From the NCBI RefSeq assembly GCF_037031225.1, contig NZ_JAYEZN010000001.1, positions 1,302,001 to 1,366,000 of the forward strand: a DNA stretch of 64,000 bases, written 5' to 3'. A model generated the notes under the pieces. It was given only the letters and a program-made list of their open reading frames with translations. It was not told where the DNA came from and ran no database searches. The DNA is from Halorientalis sp. LT38 (GTDB lineage Archaea; Halobacteriota; Halobacteria; Halobacteriales; Haloarculaceae). Below, piece by piece: positions 7,574-16,120 of the stretch (position 1 is its first letter; every line of letters begins with the position of its first letter). A program made the translations under genes and the position numbers.

Positions 7574-8569
7574 TTAGAACTCGACGGCCTCGCGGATGCC
7601 GTCCTCGATGCGGGCGGCCTCGGGCAGGTAGTAGTCCTCCAGCGCGTACAGCGGATAGGGCACGTCGAAGCCCGTCACCCGTTCGATGGGCGCCTCCTGG
7701 TAGAGCAGCGCCTCCTCCTGGATGAGCGACGTAATCTCGCCGGCGAGCCCGCCCGTCTTGGGCGCTTCGTGGACGACGACCGCCCGCCCGGTCTTCTCGA
7801 ACGAGTCGACGATGGTTTCCCGATCGATGGGCGAGAGGGTCCGCAGGTCGACCACTTCACAGTCGACCCCCTCCTCGGCCAGATTCTCGGCCGCTTCCAT
7901 CGTCGGACGGGTCATCGCGCCCCAGGTGAACACCGACACGTCCGTGCCTTCGCGGCGGACCGCCGCTTCCCCGATCGGAACGGTGTAGGGCTCGTCGGGC
8001 ACTTCCTCGCGGAAGGACCGATAGATGAGCTTCGGTTCGAGGAAGATCACCGGGTCCGGGTCGCGGATGGCCGACGCCAGCAGTCCCTTCGTGTCGTACG
8101 GGGTCGACGGCACGACCACCTTGAGGCCCGCCTCGTGGACGAAGAACGCCTCCTTGGACTCGGAGTGGTGCTCCGGCGCGCGGATGCCACCGCCGAAGGG
8201 TATTCGGATCGTCATCGGACAGCTGTAGCGGCCGCGACTCCGGGTGCGCATTCGCGCAACGTGGTTGACGATCTGGTCGAACGCGGGGTAGACGAACCCC
8301 ATGAACTGCAACTCCGGGACCGGCCGCATGCCGTTCGCGGCCAGTCCCACCGCGGTGCCGACGATCCCCGACTCCGCCAGGGGTGTGTCGACGACGCGGT
8401 CGCGACCGAACCGATCGTAGAGACCCTCGGTCGCACGGAAGACGCCGCCGCTCGCGCCGACGTCCTCGCCCAGGACGACGACGCTGTCGTCACGCTCCAT
8501 CTCCGTGTGGAGCCCGTCGCTCACCGCTTCGACGAGCGTCCGTTCCGGTGTAGTGTCGTCAGTGCTCAT
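7574..8569 (-). CDS. 2-oxoacid dehydrogenase E1 beta subunit
   Basis: 331 residues from the ATG at 8569, with only a two-base gap after the E1alpha stop. It starts TLVEAVSDGLHTEMERD and includes the transketolase pyrimidine-domain motif VVVLGEDVGASGGVF, the PLAESGIVGTAVGLA stretch, and the C-terminal domain with GRAVVVHEAPKTGG. With E1alpha it forms the alpha2beta2 thiamine-diphosphate decarboxylase. A much longer open frame continues upstream in another gene's shadow; this start is fixed by the operon overlap and by family length. The substrate is inferred to be branched-chain 2-oxoacids from the adjacent amino acid dehydrogenase. Confidence 0.93.
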   Translation of the reverse strand: MSTDDTTPERTLVEAVSDGLHTEMERDDSVVVLGEDVGASGGVFRATEGLYDRFGRDRVVDTPLAESGIVGTAVGLAANGMRPVPELQFMGFVYPAFDQIVNHVARMRTRSRGRYSCPMTIRIPFGGGIRAPEHHSESKEAFFVHEAGLKVVVPSTPYDTKGLLASAIRDPDPVIFLEPKLIYRSFREEVPDEPYTVPIGEAAVRREGTDVSVFTWGAMTRPTMEAAENLAEEGVDCEVVDLRTLSPIDRETIVDSFEKTGRAVVVHEAPKTGGLAGEITSLIQEEALLYQEAPIERVTGFDVPYPLYALEDYYLPEAARIEDGIREAVEF

Positions 8570-8571
8570 TG

Positions 8572-9675
8572 TCAGTCCTCCAGTAGCTGTTCGTCGCCGA
8601 ACTCCTCGCGCAGGCGACGCAGGTACTCCTGTTGCTCGCGGACGTTCTGTGTCTGCTCGGCGTAGACGTGCTCGAACATCTCCTCCGGGTCCGCGGTCAC
8701 GTTCTCGGCCGCCTCGACGGCGGCCTCGACCTGTTCCGTGTTGCGCTCCTCGATGGCGTCGATCTCCTCGTCGTCGAGCAACCCGCGCTCGCGGAGGAAC
8801 GTCTCCAACCGCGGGAGCGGGTCCCACTCGCGCCACTCCTCGACTTCCTCCTCGCCGCGGTAGGCCGAGGGGTCGTCGGAGGTGTTGTGTGCGCCGATCC
8901 GGTACAGCAGCGTCTCGATCAGCGTTGGTCGGGCCTGGTCTGCGTCCGGGTCGAGCGCCTTCTCGCGGGCCTGCTGGGTCACCGTGTAGACCGCCAGCGG
9001 GTCCATGCCGTCGACGCGGATGCCCTCGAAGCCGTAGCCCTGGGCCTTCTGGGCGATGGTGTCGGCGGCCGTCTGGCGCTCGAACGGTGTCGAGATGGCC
9101 CACTGGTTGTTCATGCAGATGAAGAGGTTCGGCGTGTCCATCACGCCGGCGAAGTTCAGCCCCTCGTGGAAGTCGCCCTCGCTGGTCGCGCCGTCGCCGA
9201 AGTAACAGACGGTGGCGCTCTCTTCGCCTTTCAGTTTCGAGGCCCACGCGATGCCGGTGGCGTGTGGGATGTGGTCTGCGATCGTGATGCAGATGGGCAT
9301 CACGTTGACGTCCTCGGGGATGACACTCCCCTGCTCGTGGCCCATGTAGTACATCAGGATGTTCTCAAGCGGGAGCCCGTGTGTCACCGTCGCGCCCTGA
9401 TCGCGGTAGTAGGGCACGATCCAGTCGTCCTCGGCCAGCGCGAAGGCGCTGCCGACCAGCGTCCCCTCGTGGCCGAGCATCGTCGAGTAGGTGCCGCTGC
9501 GGCCCTGTCGCTGGAGGCTCACCGCTCGCTCGTCGAACGACCGGCACAGCCGCATCTGTGCGTACATCTCGACGAGCGTGTCGTCGTCCAGGTCGGGGAC
9601 GGTCGCGTCAGGCAACACCGAGCCGTCCTTGTCGAGTATCTGTACGTCCGTATCGCTGCGTATTGATTCGCTCAT
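8572..9675 (-). CDS. 2-oxoacid dehydrogenase E1 alpha subunit
   Basis: 367 residues. The thiamine-diphosphate motif runs from CYFGDGATSEGDFHEG (Gly-Asp-Gly) to the Asn of the CMNNQWAIS segment. The N-terminal LCRSFDERAVSLQRQG and YYRDQGA stretches are typical of branched-chain-type E1alpha, and AHNTSDDPSAYR carries the phosphorylation-loop-like region. It catalyses oxidative decarboxylation of a 2-oxoacid and reductive acylation of E2. Its ATG is 20 bases after the leucine dehydrogenase stop, so it sits inside one transcript. Pyruvate specificity cannot be excluded by sequence, but the linked LeuDH and the EQ-spaced N-terminus favour branched-chain substrates. Confidence 0.93.
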   Translation of the reverse strand: MSESIRSDTDVQILDKDGSVLPDATVPDLDDDTLVEMYAQMRLCRSFDERAVSLQRQGRSGTYSTMLGHEGTLVGSAFALAEDDWIVPYYRDQGATVTHGLPLENILMYYMGHEQGSVIPEDVNVMPICITIADHIPHATGIAWASKLKGEESATVCYFGDGATSEGDFHEGLNFAGVMDTPNLFICMNNQWAISTPFERQTAADTIAQKAQGYGFEGIRVDGMDPLAVYTVTQQAREKALDPDADQARPTLIETLLYRIGAHNTSDDPSAYRGEEEVEEWREWDPLPRLETFLRERGLLDDEEIDAIEERNTEQVEAAVEAAENVTADPEEMFEHVYAEQTQNVREQQEYLRRLREEFGDEQLLED

Positions 9676-9695
9676 GATCGTGTTCGGTGGGGTCG

Positions 9696-10793
9696 TTACC
9701 AGTCGGGACGACGACGCTCGTAGACTTTCGCCCGCGAGGCGCGCATGGCCTCGATTCGCTCCTCGGCGATCTCGTCCGCGATGGCCTGGGTCGGGCGGCC
9801 CTCGTGTTCGGCGCGTTCGCCGATGGTCACCATGCGGTCGTAGATATCGTCGATCATCGCCCGGGCCCGGTCGTGTTTGTACCCGCCCTTCCGGAGCAGG
9901 TCCGTGTCGTCGATGGTCCGCCCGGAGTTGGCCAGGTAGTCCGGGGCGTAGAGGACGTCGTGCTCGCGGAGCATCTCGTCGTGGCGCTCGACGTCGTCGA
10001 GCTGGTTGTTGGCCGCACCGCAGACGATGTCACACTTCAGCCGCGGAATCGTGTCGTCGTTGAGGACCATTCCGAGGGCACAGGGCGCGAACACGTCGCA
10101 GTCGACGTCGTAGACGTCCTCGGGGGCGACCGAGCCGACGCCGTACTCGTCTTCCATGTAGTCGACCTGCTCGTCGTCGACGTCCGCGAGCGTCACCTGC
10201 ACCCCGCGGTCCGTGAGGTACTTGATGAGGCTGGCCCCCATGTCACCCGCGCCCTGAACGGCGACGTGCAGGTCGCTCAGGTCGCGGTCGCCGTCGTAGG
10301 CGAGGTCACAGCAGGCCTCCATGGCCTTCACGACGCCGAGCCCGCCGCCGTGGAACCCTTCGGGGTGGTCGAACTGCTCGGGCAGCCCGATGATGTAGTC
10401 GGTCTCCATCCCGATCCAGCGCATCTCCTTGGCGTCGGTCCCGACGTCGCCGCCGGTCACGAACCGCCCGTCGAAGCTGTCGACGATGCGGCCGTACGAG
10501 CGGTAGAGCTCCTCGCTGTCGTGGTCGTCGTCCTCGACCCAGATGACGCCCTTGCCGCCGCCCATGTTGATGCCCGAGATCGCGTACTTGTAGGTCATCG
10601 CCCGGGAGAGCCGGAGGACGTCCTCGAGGGCTTCCTCCTCCGAGTCGAACGCGTACCGGCGCGTTCCACCGGCGGCGGGACCGAGCGTCGTGTCGTGGAT
10701 CCCGATGATGCCGCGGAGTCCCGTCGCGTCGTCCCGGAAGAACTTCACTTCGTTGTGACCGTACGTGCCCATTTGCTCGTGTAAGTCGCTCAT
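9696..10793 (-). CDS. Leucine/valine (Glu/Leu/Phe/Val family) dehydrogenase
   Basis: 365 residues from the ATG at 10793, matching bacterial leucine dehydrogenases in length. It has the catalytic lysine motifs MTYKYAISG and MGGGKGVIW, the TGGDVGTDAKEM segment, and a Rossmann domain with VAVQGAGDMGAS. It deaminates branched-chain amino acids to 2-oxoacids with NAD. As first gene of the operon it supplies the substrate for E1/E2. A 49-codon upstream extension lacks acidic character and overlaps the divergent promoter, so it was rejected as the start. A TATA box lies about 31 bases upstream. Confidence 0.9.
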   Translation of the reverse strand: MSDLHEQMGTYGHNEVKFFRDDATGLRGIIGIHDTTLGPAAGGTRRYAFDSEEEALEDVLRLSRAMTYKYAISGINMGGGKGVIWVEDDDHDSEELYRSYGRIVDSFDGRFVTGGDVGTDAKEMRWIGMETDYIIGLPEQFDHPEGFHGGGLGVVKAMEACCDLAYDGDRDLSDLHVAVQGAGDMGASLIKYLTDRGVQVTLADVDDEQVDYMEDEYGVGSVAPEDVYDVDCDVFAPCALGMVLNDDTIPRLKCDIVCGAANNQLDDVERHDEMLREHDVLYAPDYLANSGRTIDDTDLLRKGGYKHDRARAMIDDIYDRMVTIGERAEHEGRPTQAIADEIAEERIEAMRASRAKVYERRRPDW

Positions 10794-10823
10794 GGCGGTA
10801 CTACTGACCTGCCCGGGCATTCC

Positions 10824-10833
10824 GTTATAGCTT
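10824..10833 (-). promoter_or_regulatory. TATA box of the LeuDH-E1-E2 operon
   Basis: On the minus strand AAGCTATAAC lies 31-40 bases before the ATG at 10793. It drives the four-gene operon leftwards and is back to back with the ppnP promoter. Confidence 0.5.
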
Positions 10834-10861
10834 ACGGTGAGGATCACCCGTCGCGGCAAAC

Positions 10862-10868
10862 ATTTATC
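10862..10868 (+). promoter_or_regulatory. TATA box of ppnP
   Basis: ATTTATC lies 26-32 bases before the ATG at 10894. The divergent intergenic region is only 100 bases, so a single regulator could affect both directions. Confidence 0.5.
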
Positions 10869-10893
10869 CTGACGACGGACGGTACCTTCACCG

Positions 10894-11205
10894 ATGACGG
10901 ACGAGCACTTCGAGAACGCGCGCATCGGCAAGCAGGCCAACGTCTACTTCGACGGCAAGGTCACGAGCCGCGACGTCGAGACGGCCGACGGCCAGCGAAA
11001 GACCCTCGGGATCATGCTTCCCGGCGAGTACACCTTCGAGACTGACGACGAAGAGGAGATCGAGATCGTCGCGGGCGAACTCACCGTCGACGTCGACGGT
11101 GAGCCGACGAGCTACGAGGTCGGCGACGTGTTCACCGTCCCCCCGGACACCGAGTTCGACCTCGACGTCGAGACGGTCGTCGATTACTGCTGTACCTACC
11201 GCTGA
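10894..11205 (+). CDS. ppnP: Pyrimidine/purine nucleoside phosphorylase (PpnP/DUF1255 family)
   Basis: 103 residues forming a single cupin-like beta barrel, the length and pattern of Escherichia coli YaiE/PpnP. Diagnostic stretches are ANVYFDGKVTSR near the start, LGIMLPGEYTF in the middle, then VGDVFTVPPDTEFDLDV and the terminal CCTYR. The family phosphorolyses a broad set of nucleosides to free base and ribose 1-phosphate. It stands alone between the divergent LeuDH operon and a convergent SDR, so context adds nothing on substrate. In haloarchaea it would feed nucleoside salvage. Confidence 0.88.
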   Translation: MTDEHFENARIGKQANVYFDGKVTSRDVETADGQRKTLGIMLPGEYTFETDDEEEIEIVAGELTVDVDGEPTSYEVGDVFTVPPDTEFDLDVETVVDYCCTYR

Positions 11206-11224
11206 GTCGGGGGCCACACCCTCG

Positions 11225-12046
11225 TTATCGACCCGTCGAGCCCCAGCCGAAGGCGAGCCAGCCGCCGTCTGCGTGCACGATCTCGCCGGTCATGTAGTGG
11301 TCGCCCGACGCGAGGAAGAGCGCGCAGTTGGCGACCTCCTCGAGGGTCCCGAACCGCCCCATCGGAGTCCGGTTCTCGATATGTCGATCGTCGTAGTCGT
11401 AATACGGCCAGTCGGCCGCGTCGTTGAGCGCCTCGCTCCCTTCGTCCGCCCGGAGGTCCCGGTTGAGGTCGCTCCGCACGAACCCCGGCGCGAGGGCGTT
11501 CACCTGGACGTCGTGCTCGGCGAGGTCGACCGCCAGTGCCCGTGTGAGGTTGTCGACGGCCCCTTTGGCGGCGTTGTACGGGCCCCGCCCCTGGACGCCG
11601 ACGCTGCCGAAGATGCTCGAGATGTTGATGATTCGTCCGTCCCCTGGCTGGGCGGCCATCTGCTCGCCGGCCGCTTGCGCGCCGAAGAACACGCCCGTGA
11701 GGTTCACGTCGATGACCTCGCGCCACTTCTCCTCCGTGAGTTCCAGAATCGGGCTGACGATCAGGACGCCCGCGTTGTTGACCATGACGTCCACGCTGCC
11801 GAACTCCTCGACGGCCGCGTCGACCAGTTTCTCGGCGTCGGCTTTCTCGGAGACGTCGGCCTCGACCGCGATGGCGGTCCCGCCGGCGTCGCGGATGTCC
11901 GCGGCGGTCGACTCGGCCCGTTCCTGAGAACGGGAATTGGTCACCACGTTCGCGCCCGCCTCGGCGAAGGTCGTCGCGATTCGCTCGCCGATGCCGCTGC
12001 TCGAACCAGTGACGACTGCGGTCGCCCCGTCGATATCGGATGGCAC
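11225..12046 (-). CDS. SDR family oxidoreductase, copy A (paralogue of 29899-30720)
   Basis: 273 residues with the classical short-chain dehydrogenase pattern: TGSSSGIG cofactor loop, NNAG, catalytic Ser-Tyr-Lys in ISSIFGS...YNAAKGA, and a long insert rich in Asp/Tyr (WPYYDYDD) before the C-terminus. It ends HADGGWLAFGWGSTGR. The insert and tail are shared with the gene at 29899-30720, also 273 residues; by eye about four residues in five are identical. It probably oxidises a hydroxyacyl or sugar-like alcohol with NAD(P). It lies 43 bases after the acyl-CoA ligase and is probably cotranscribed with it. A GH88/GH105-like gene is close by in both copies. Confidence 0.88.
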   Translation of the reverse strand: MPSDIDGATAVVTGSSSGIGERIATTFAEAGANVVTNSRSQERAESTAADIRDAGGTAIAVEADVSEKADAEKLVDAAVEEFGSVDVMVNNAGVLIVSPILELTEEKWREVIDVNLTGVFFGAQAAGEQMAAQPGDGRIINISSIFGSVGVQGRGPYNAAKGAVDNLTRALAVDLAEHDVQVNALAPGFVRSDLNRDLRADEGSEALNDAADWPYYDYDDRHIENRTPMGRFGTLEEVANCALFLASGDHYMTGEIVHADGGWLAFGWGSTGR

Positions 12047-12089
12047 GGCTCTCCGAACGAACCGTCGAAAGGTAAACGTCCCGCCTGCC

Positions 12090-13670
12090 TCACTCCTCGG
12101 CGTAGCGGTCGCGGAGCTGGGTCTTCTGGATCTTGCCGGTGGCCGTCTCGGGGAGCTCGTCGTCGTCGACCACCTCGATCTCGGTCGGGATCTTGTAGCC
12201 GGCGAGCTCGTCGGCGAGGAACGACTCCAGGTCCGCGGGCGTCAGGTCGCTGTCCGGCTTCGTGACGACCAGGGCCAGCGGCGTCTCCTGCCACTCCTCG
12301 TGGGGGACGCCGATGACGGCCGTCTTGGTGACGTCGGGGTGGTCGTAGATGGCGTCCTCGACCTCGATGCTCGAGATGTTCTCCCCGCCGCTGACGATGA
12401 CGTCCTTCTTGCGGTCCTTGATGCTGACCATCCCGTCCTCGTCGATCGTGGCGATGTCGCCGGTGTGGAACCAGCCCTCGACCCGCTCGTTGAACGCCCG
12501 CTCGGTCTGCTCGGGCTTGTTCCAGTAGCGGTCCATGACCTGGTTCCCGCGAACGACGATCTCGCCCATGGTCTCGTCGTCCCGCGGGACGTCCTCGCCG
12601 TTCTCGTCGACGACGCGGAGCTCGACGCCGAGCGCGGCGAACCCCTGGCGGTTCTTGGTGTAGATGCGCCCGTTCTTCTCGATCTTGGCCGGTGCGTTGC
12701 TCGTGGTGATGACCGGCGCCGTCTCCGTCAGACCGTAGAGGTGGATGAGTTTCCAGCCCATCTCGTCTTCGACGCTCCGAATGGTCGACTCCGGTGGCGC
12801 GTTCGCACCGGTTGCGATGCGGACGTCGGCCGCGCCGGTCGTCTCGACGTCGTTCTCGGCGGCGTACTCGATGAGGCGGTTGAGGACCACCGGTGCACCA
12901 CACAGGTAGGAGACGTCGTACGCCTGGATCCGCTCGAACGTCCGCTCGGCGCTGAAGTCACGCTGGCAGACGTGGGTCCCGCCGACGCCCGTGATGGCGT
13001 ACTCGTGGCCCCAGCCGTTGCAGTGGAACATCGGCAGCGTCCAGAGGTACGTGTCCGCGTCGTCGATCTCCATGTGGTGGATGACGCAGAGCGCGTGGTA
13101 GTGTTCCGTCCGGTGCGTCCTGACGACGCCCTTCGGGTCACCGGTCGTCCCGCTGGTGTAGTTGATCGTCGCGGGGTCGTTCTCGTCGATGTCCGGCCGG
13201 TCCACCGCGACCGTCGACCGGCCCGCGAGGAGGTCCTCGTAATCGCGCCACTCGCCGTCGATGCGATCGGCCTCGTACCCGACGTAGTGGTCGGCCCCGA
13301 TGTCGCTCCGGACCGACTGGACCTTCTCGGCGTACTCGTAGTCCGCGATCACGACGTCGACGCCGCAGTCCTCGAGGATGTACTCGTAGTCTCCCGGCAT
13401 GAGCCGGTAGTTCAGCGCCACCTGGATGGCGCCCAGTTGCGTCGTGGCGTACAGCGTCTCGAGGAACCAGTGGGTGTTCGGCGAGAGGACCGCCACGCGG
13501 TCGCCCTGCTCGACGCCCAGGTCGACGAGCGCGCGTGACAGCTGGTTGACCCGGTCGCCGAACTCGGCGTAGGTGTACCTCGTCCCGTCGTCGGCGATCA
13601 CCCCTGTACTGTCACCGTAGAGATCCGTCGCGCGATCGAGGAAGTCCGTCGCGAGCAGTTCCTTCTTCAT
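12090..13670 (-). CDS. Acyl-CoA synthetase (AMP-forming), AlkK-like
   Basis: 526 residues from the ATG at 13670. All core motifs of adenylate-forming ligases are present: TSGTTGDPKGVV, YGLTETAPV, the hinge WFHTGDIATIDEDG, and ETATGKIQKTQLR with the catalytic C-terminal lysine. Overall it resembles medium/long-chain fatty acid ligases of the AlkK type. It would activate an imported acid to its CoA ester for the neighbouring SDR, CoA-transferase, hydratase and dehydrogenase. The frame extends further upstream but runs into the next gene's promoter and becomes Arg/Ser-rich, so the internal ATG was chosen. Exact substrate unknown. Confidence 0.9.
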   Translation of the reverse strand: MKKELLATDFLDRATDLYGDSTGVIADDGTRYTYAEFGDRVNQLSRALVDLGVEQGDRVAVLSPNTHWFLETLYATTQLGAIQVALNYRLMPGDYEYILEDCGVDVVIADYEYAEKVQSVRSDIGADHYVGYEADRIDGEWRDYEDLLAGRSTVAVDRPDIDENDPATINYTSGTTGDPKGVVRTHRTEHYHALCVIHHMEIDDADTYLWTLPMFHCNGWGHEYAITGVGGTHVCQRDFSAERTFERIQAYDVSYLCGAPVVLNRLIEYAAENDVETTGAADVRIATGANAPPESTIRSVEDEMGWKLIHLYGLTETAPVITTSNAPAKIEKNGRIYTKNRQGFAALGVELRVVDENGEDVPRDDETMGEIVVRGNQVMDRYWNKPEQTERAFNERVEGWFHTGDIATIDEDGMVSIKDRKKDVIVSGGENISSIEVEDAIYDHPDVTKTAVIGVPHEEWQETPLALVVTKPDSDLTPADLESFLADELAGYKIPTEIEVVDDDELPETATGKIQKTQLRDRYAEE

Positions 13671-13762
13671 TGGTACGTGTTCGCACGTCTTACGGGGAAT
13701 CACCATCATTGTTTCGGCGTCGGGCCGACCCACTGCCGGTTTAGTGGCCCAGCCAGCCGAAT

Positions 13763-13770
13763 ACTTATTA
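13763..13770 (+). promoter_or_regulatory. TATA box of GH105-like gene copy A
   Basis: ACTTATTA lies 29-36 bases before the ATG at 13799, implying a leader of only a few bases. Confidence 0.5.
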
Positions 13771-13798
13771 TCGCGGGCGGAGAGGTAGCCAGTGACAC

Positions 13799-14818
13799 AT
13801 GAGCGACTCGACGGAAGCGTTAGTCGAACGGGTAGCGAGAAAAACGTACCAGCGAGACATGCAGGGCGAGGACTGGGAGATGTCGCTGGCCATCGACGGC
13901 CTGCTCTCGACCGGGGAGTCGGAGTTCGTCGACGCGGCACAGGACCTCATCGACCGGGCCATCGAACTCCAGGGTACCGAAGGGAAACTCGGCTACGACG
14001 ACCCGAAGCCGTGGCTCGCAGACGGCGCTCGCGCCCAGTCGGAGTCGTCGGCCCTGGTCAACGGGTGCCTTGAGTTCTACGAGCGCACCGGCGAGGAGCG
14101 GTATCTCGACGCCGCTCGGAAACAGGTCGAGTTCCTGCTCGAGGACGCCACCCGACTCGACGACGGGACCATCTCCTTCGCCTCCGAACCCATCGAGCTC
14201 TGGGTCGACTCCATCTACCTGGTCGCGCTGCCGCTCGCTCGCTACGGGGACGAGACGGGCGAGGACGCCGCACTCGAGGAGGCCGTCGCCCACATCGTCG
14301 CCCAGGAGAAGCTGCTCCAGGACCCCTACGAGGACCTCTTCCGCCACGAGTGGCGCGAGACGCCCAACACCTACCCCGAGAGCACCTTCTGGCTCCGGGG
14401 CAACGGGTGGGCCGCCGCGGGCATCCTGAACATGCTCGAGTACGTCCCCGAGGACCACGAGCACTACGACACCCTGGTCGACAGCTTCCAGCGAGTCTGT
14501 GCCGCGATGCTCGACCTCCAGGACGCAAGCGGCATGTGGCACCACATCCCAGACGACCCGTGGACCGCCAAGGAGGCCTCCGGCTCCCTCCAGTTCGCCT
14601 ACGCCTTCCACAAGGGCGTCGAGCAGGGCTACCTCGACGCGGACGAAGGCTACGTCGAGGCCGCCGAGCGCGCCTTCGAGGTCTGTGAAGGCGTCGTCGA
14701 CGAGGACGGTGCGGTGACTCGCGTCGCGGTCCCGCCGGGCGGCCCGGACGTCCCGCTCGAAGTGGCTTCCTACGGCCAGGGCTGGTTCCTCCTGGCGGCC
14801 GACCAGCTCCACGGCTGA
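13799..14818 (+). CDS. GH88/GH105-like glycoside hydrolase, copy A
   Basis: 339 residues, all-helical, the size of unsaturated glucuronyl/rhamnogalacturonyl hydrolases. Asp137 in LWVDSIYL matches the position of the catalytic aspartate of GH105. The later HEWRETPN and WLRGNGWAAAG blocks, and repeated helical motifs such as ALVNGCLEFYERTGEERYL, are typical of the (alpha/alpha)6 barrel. It ends GGPDVPLE...GQGWFLLAAD. No signal peptide is visible, so it is probably cytoplasmic. Such enzymes hydrate the 4,5-unsaturated uronyl unit of polysaccharide-lyase products. Here it sits among acyl-CoA genes, with no lyase nearby, which is unusual. A second copy is at 31624-32640. The true substrate may differ from that of known family members. 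Confidence 0.72.
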   Translation: MSDSTEALVERVARKTYQRDMQGEDWEMSLAIDGLLSTGESEFVDAAQDLIDRAIELQGTEGKLGYDDPKPWLADGARAQSESSALVNGCLEFYERTGEERYLDAARKQVEFLLEDATRLDDGTISFASEPIELWVDSIYLVALPLARYGDETGEDAALEEAVAHIVAQEKLLQDPYEDLFRHEWRETPNTYPESTFWLRGNGWAAAGILNMLEYVPEDHEHYDTLVDSFQRVCAAMLDLQDASGMWHHIPDDPWTAKEASGSLQFAYAFHKGVEQGYLDADEGYVEAAERAFEVCEGVVDEDGAVTRVAVPPGGPDVPLEVASYGQGWFLLAADQLHG

Positions 14819-14881
14819 TTCCACGTCAGCGAGGGGGCACGCACCGTTAACTCTTTGTCGCTCCCGCGAGTCCAAAACCGC

Positions 14882-16069
14882 ATGCCTGGAGCGTTAGACG
14901 GCGTTACCGTCGTAGACTTCTCCCAGCTCGTACAAGGACCGCTCGCGACGCAGTTCCTCGGCGACATGGGCGCCGACGTCATCAAGATCGAGGCGCCGGG
15001 CGGCGAGTGGATGCGCCAGTCGTGGTCGATGGCCAACGCCTACGAGGACGGCGTCAACCTGACTTTCCTCACGGCCAACCGGAACAAGCGCAGCGTCGAA
15101 CTCGACATCAAGGACGACGAGCAACTCGAGGTGCTCTACGACGTCATCGCGGACGCCGACGTGTTCGTGGAGAACCTCCGGCCGGGCGTGGTCGACCGCC
15201 TCGGCCTCGGCTACGAGGACCTCTCGGAGATCAACCCCGAGGTGATCTACTGCTCTGCCTCGGGCTACGGCGAAGAAGGGCCCTACGCCGACCGCCCCGG
15301 GCAGGACCTCATCATCCAGGGCGTCTCCGGCCTGGCGAATCTCAACGGCCGCGCCGACGACCCGCCGACGCCCGTCGGCCTCCCGCTGAACGACTTCTAC
15401 TCCGCGGCGATGCTCGCGTTCGCGGCCGTCTCCGCGCTCTACCACCGCGAGCAGTCCGGCGAGGGGCAACACATCAAGGCCGACCTGCTGAGCGCGTCGG
15501 TCCACCTGCAGTCGATGGAGATCGACACCTACCTCAACACCGGCGAGCCGCCCGAGCGGAGCGAGACCGGCATCTCCCATCCCTACTACCAGGCGCCGTT
15601 CGGCGTCTACGAGACCGCCGACGGGCACATGACTCTCTCGCTGACCATGCCCTCGATCGTCGGCGAAACCCTCGGGATCGACGAACTCGAGGAATACGAC
15701 ACCTGGGAGGCCGCCTACGAGCACCGCGACGAGATCAAGCCGCTCATCGAGGAGGTGTTACGCGAGAAGCCGACCGACCACTGGATCGACAAACTCGTCG
15801 AACACGACATCTGGGGCGGCCCCGTCCAGACGATGGAGGAGGTCGTCGACGACCCGCAGGTCGAAGTCAACGACATGATCCAGACGGTCGAACACGAGGA
15901 ACTGGGCGAGATCGAACTCACCGGCGTGCCCTTCCGGATGACCGAGACGCCGCCGGACATCCACGAGGCGCCGCCGGCGCTCGGCAACGCGACGGAGGAC
16001 GTCCTCCGCGAGTACGGCTACTCCGAGGAGTTCATCGAGCAGATGCAGGCGCGAAACCGGGACCGCTGA
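14882..16069 (+). CDS. Class III CoA-transferase (CaiB/BaiF family)
   Basis: 395 residues from the ATG at 14882; a TTG start 27 bases upstream is less likely. It has the family opening LDGVTVVDFSQLVQGPLAT, the GADVIKIEAPGG motif, VFVENLRPGVVDRLGL, CSASGYGEEGPYA and the catalytic Asp171 in VGLPLNDFYSAA. It moves CoA between carboxylic acids, for example from succinyl- or acetyl-CoA to a pathway acid, without ATP. It is 63 bases after the GH105-like gene on the same strand, close enough for shared expression. It offers a second way, besides the ligase, of activating a substrate in this cluster. Confidence 0.92.
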   Translation: MPGALDGVTVVDFSQLVQGPLATQFLGDMGADVIKIEAPGGEWMRQSWSMANAYEDGVNLTFLTANRNKRSVELDIKDDEQLEVLYDVIADADVFVENLRPGVVDRLGLGYEDLSEINPEVIYCSASGYGEEGPYADRPGQDLIIQGVSGLANLNGRADDPPTPVGLPLNDFYSAAMLAFAAVSALYHREQSGEGQHIKADLLSASVHLQSMEIDTYLNTGEPPERSETGISHPYYQAPFGVYETADGHMTLSLTMPSIVGETLGIDELEEYDTWEAAYEHRDEIKPLIEEVLREKPTDHWIDKLVEHDIWGGPVQTMEEVVDDPQVEVNDMIQTVEHEELGEIELTGVPFRMTETPPDIHEAPPALGNATEDVLREYGYSEEFIEQMQARNRDR

Positions 16070-16120
16070 CCGGCAGCGAGAAGACCCGCGCGGATCCAGG
16101 CGACCGGGTTTCGACGACGT

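Noticed and set aside
7574-9247. A 557-codon frame joining E1 beta to upstream sequence
   Set aside because: The N-terminal 226 codons are an Arg-rich shadow of E1 alpha; the internal ATG at 8569 gives the normal E1 beta length and operon spacing.
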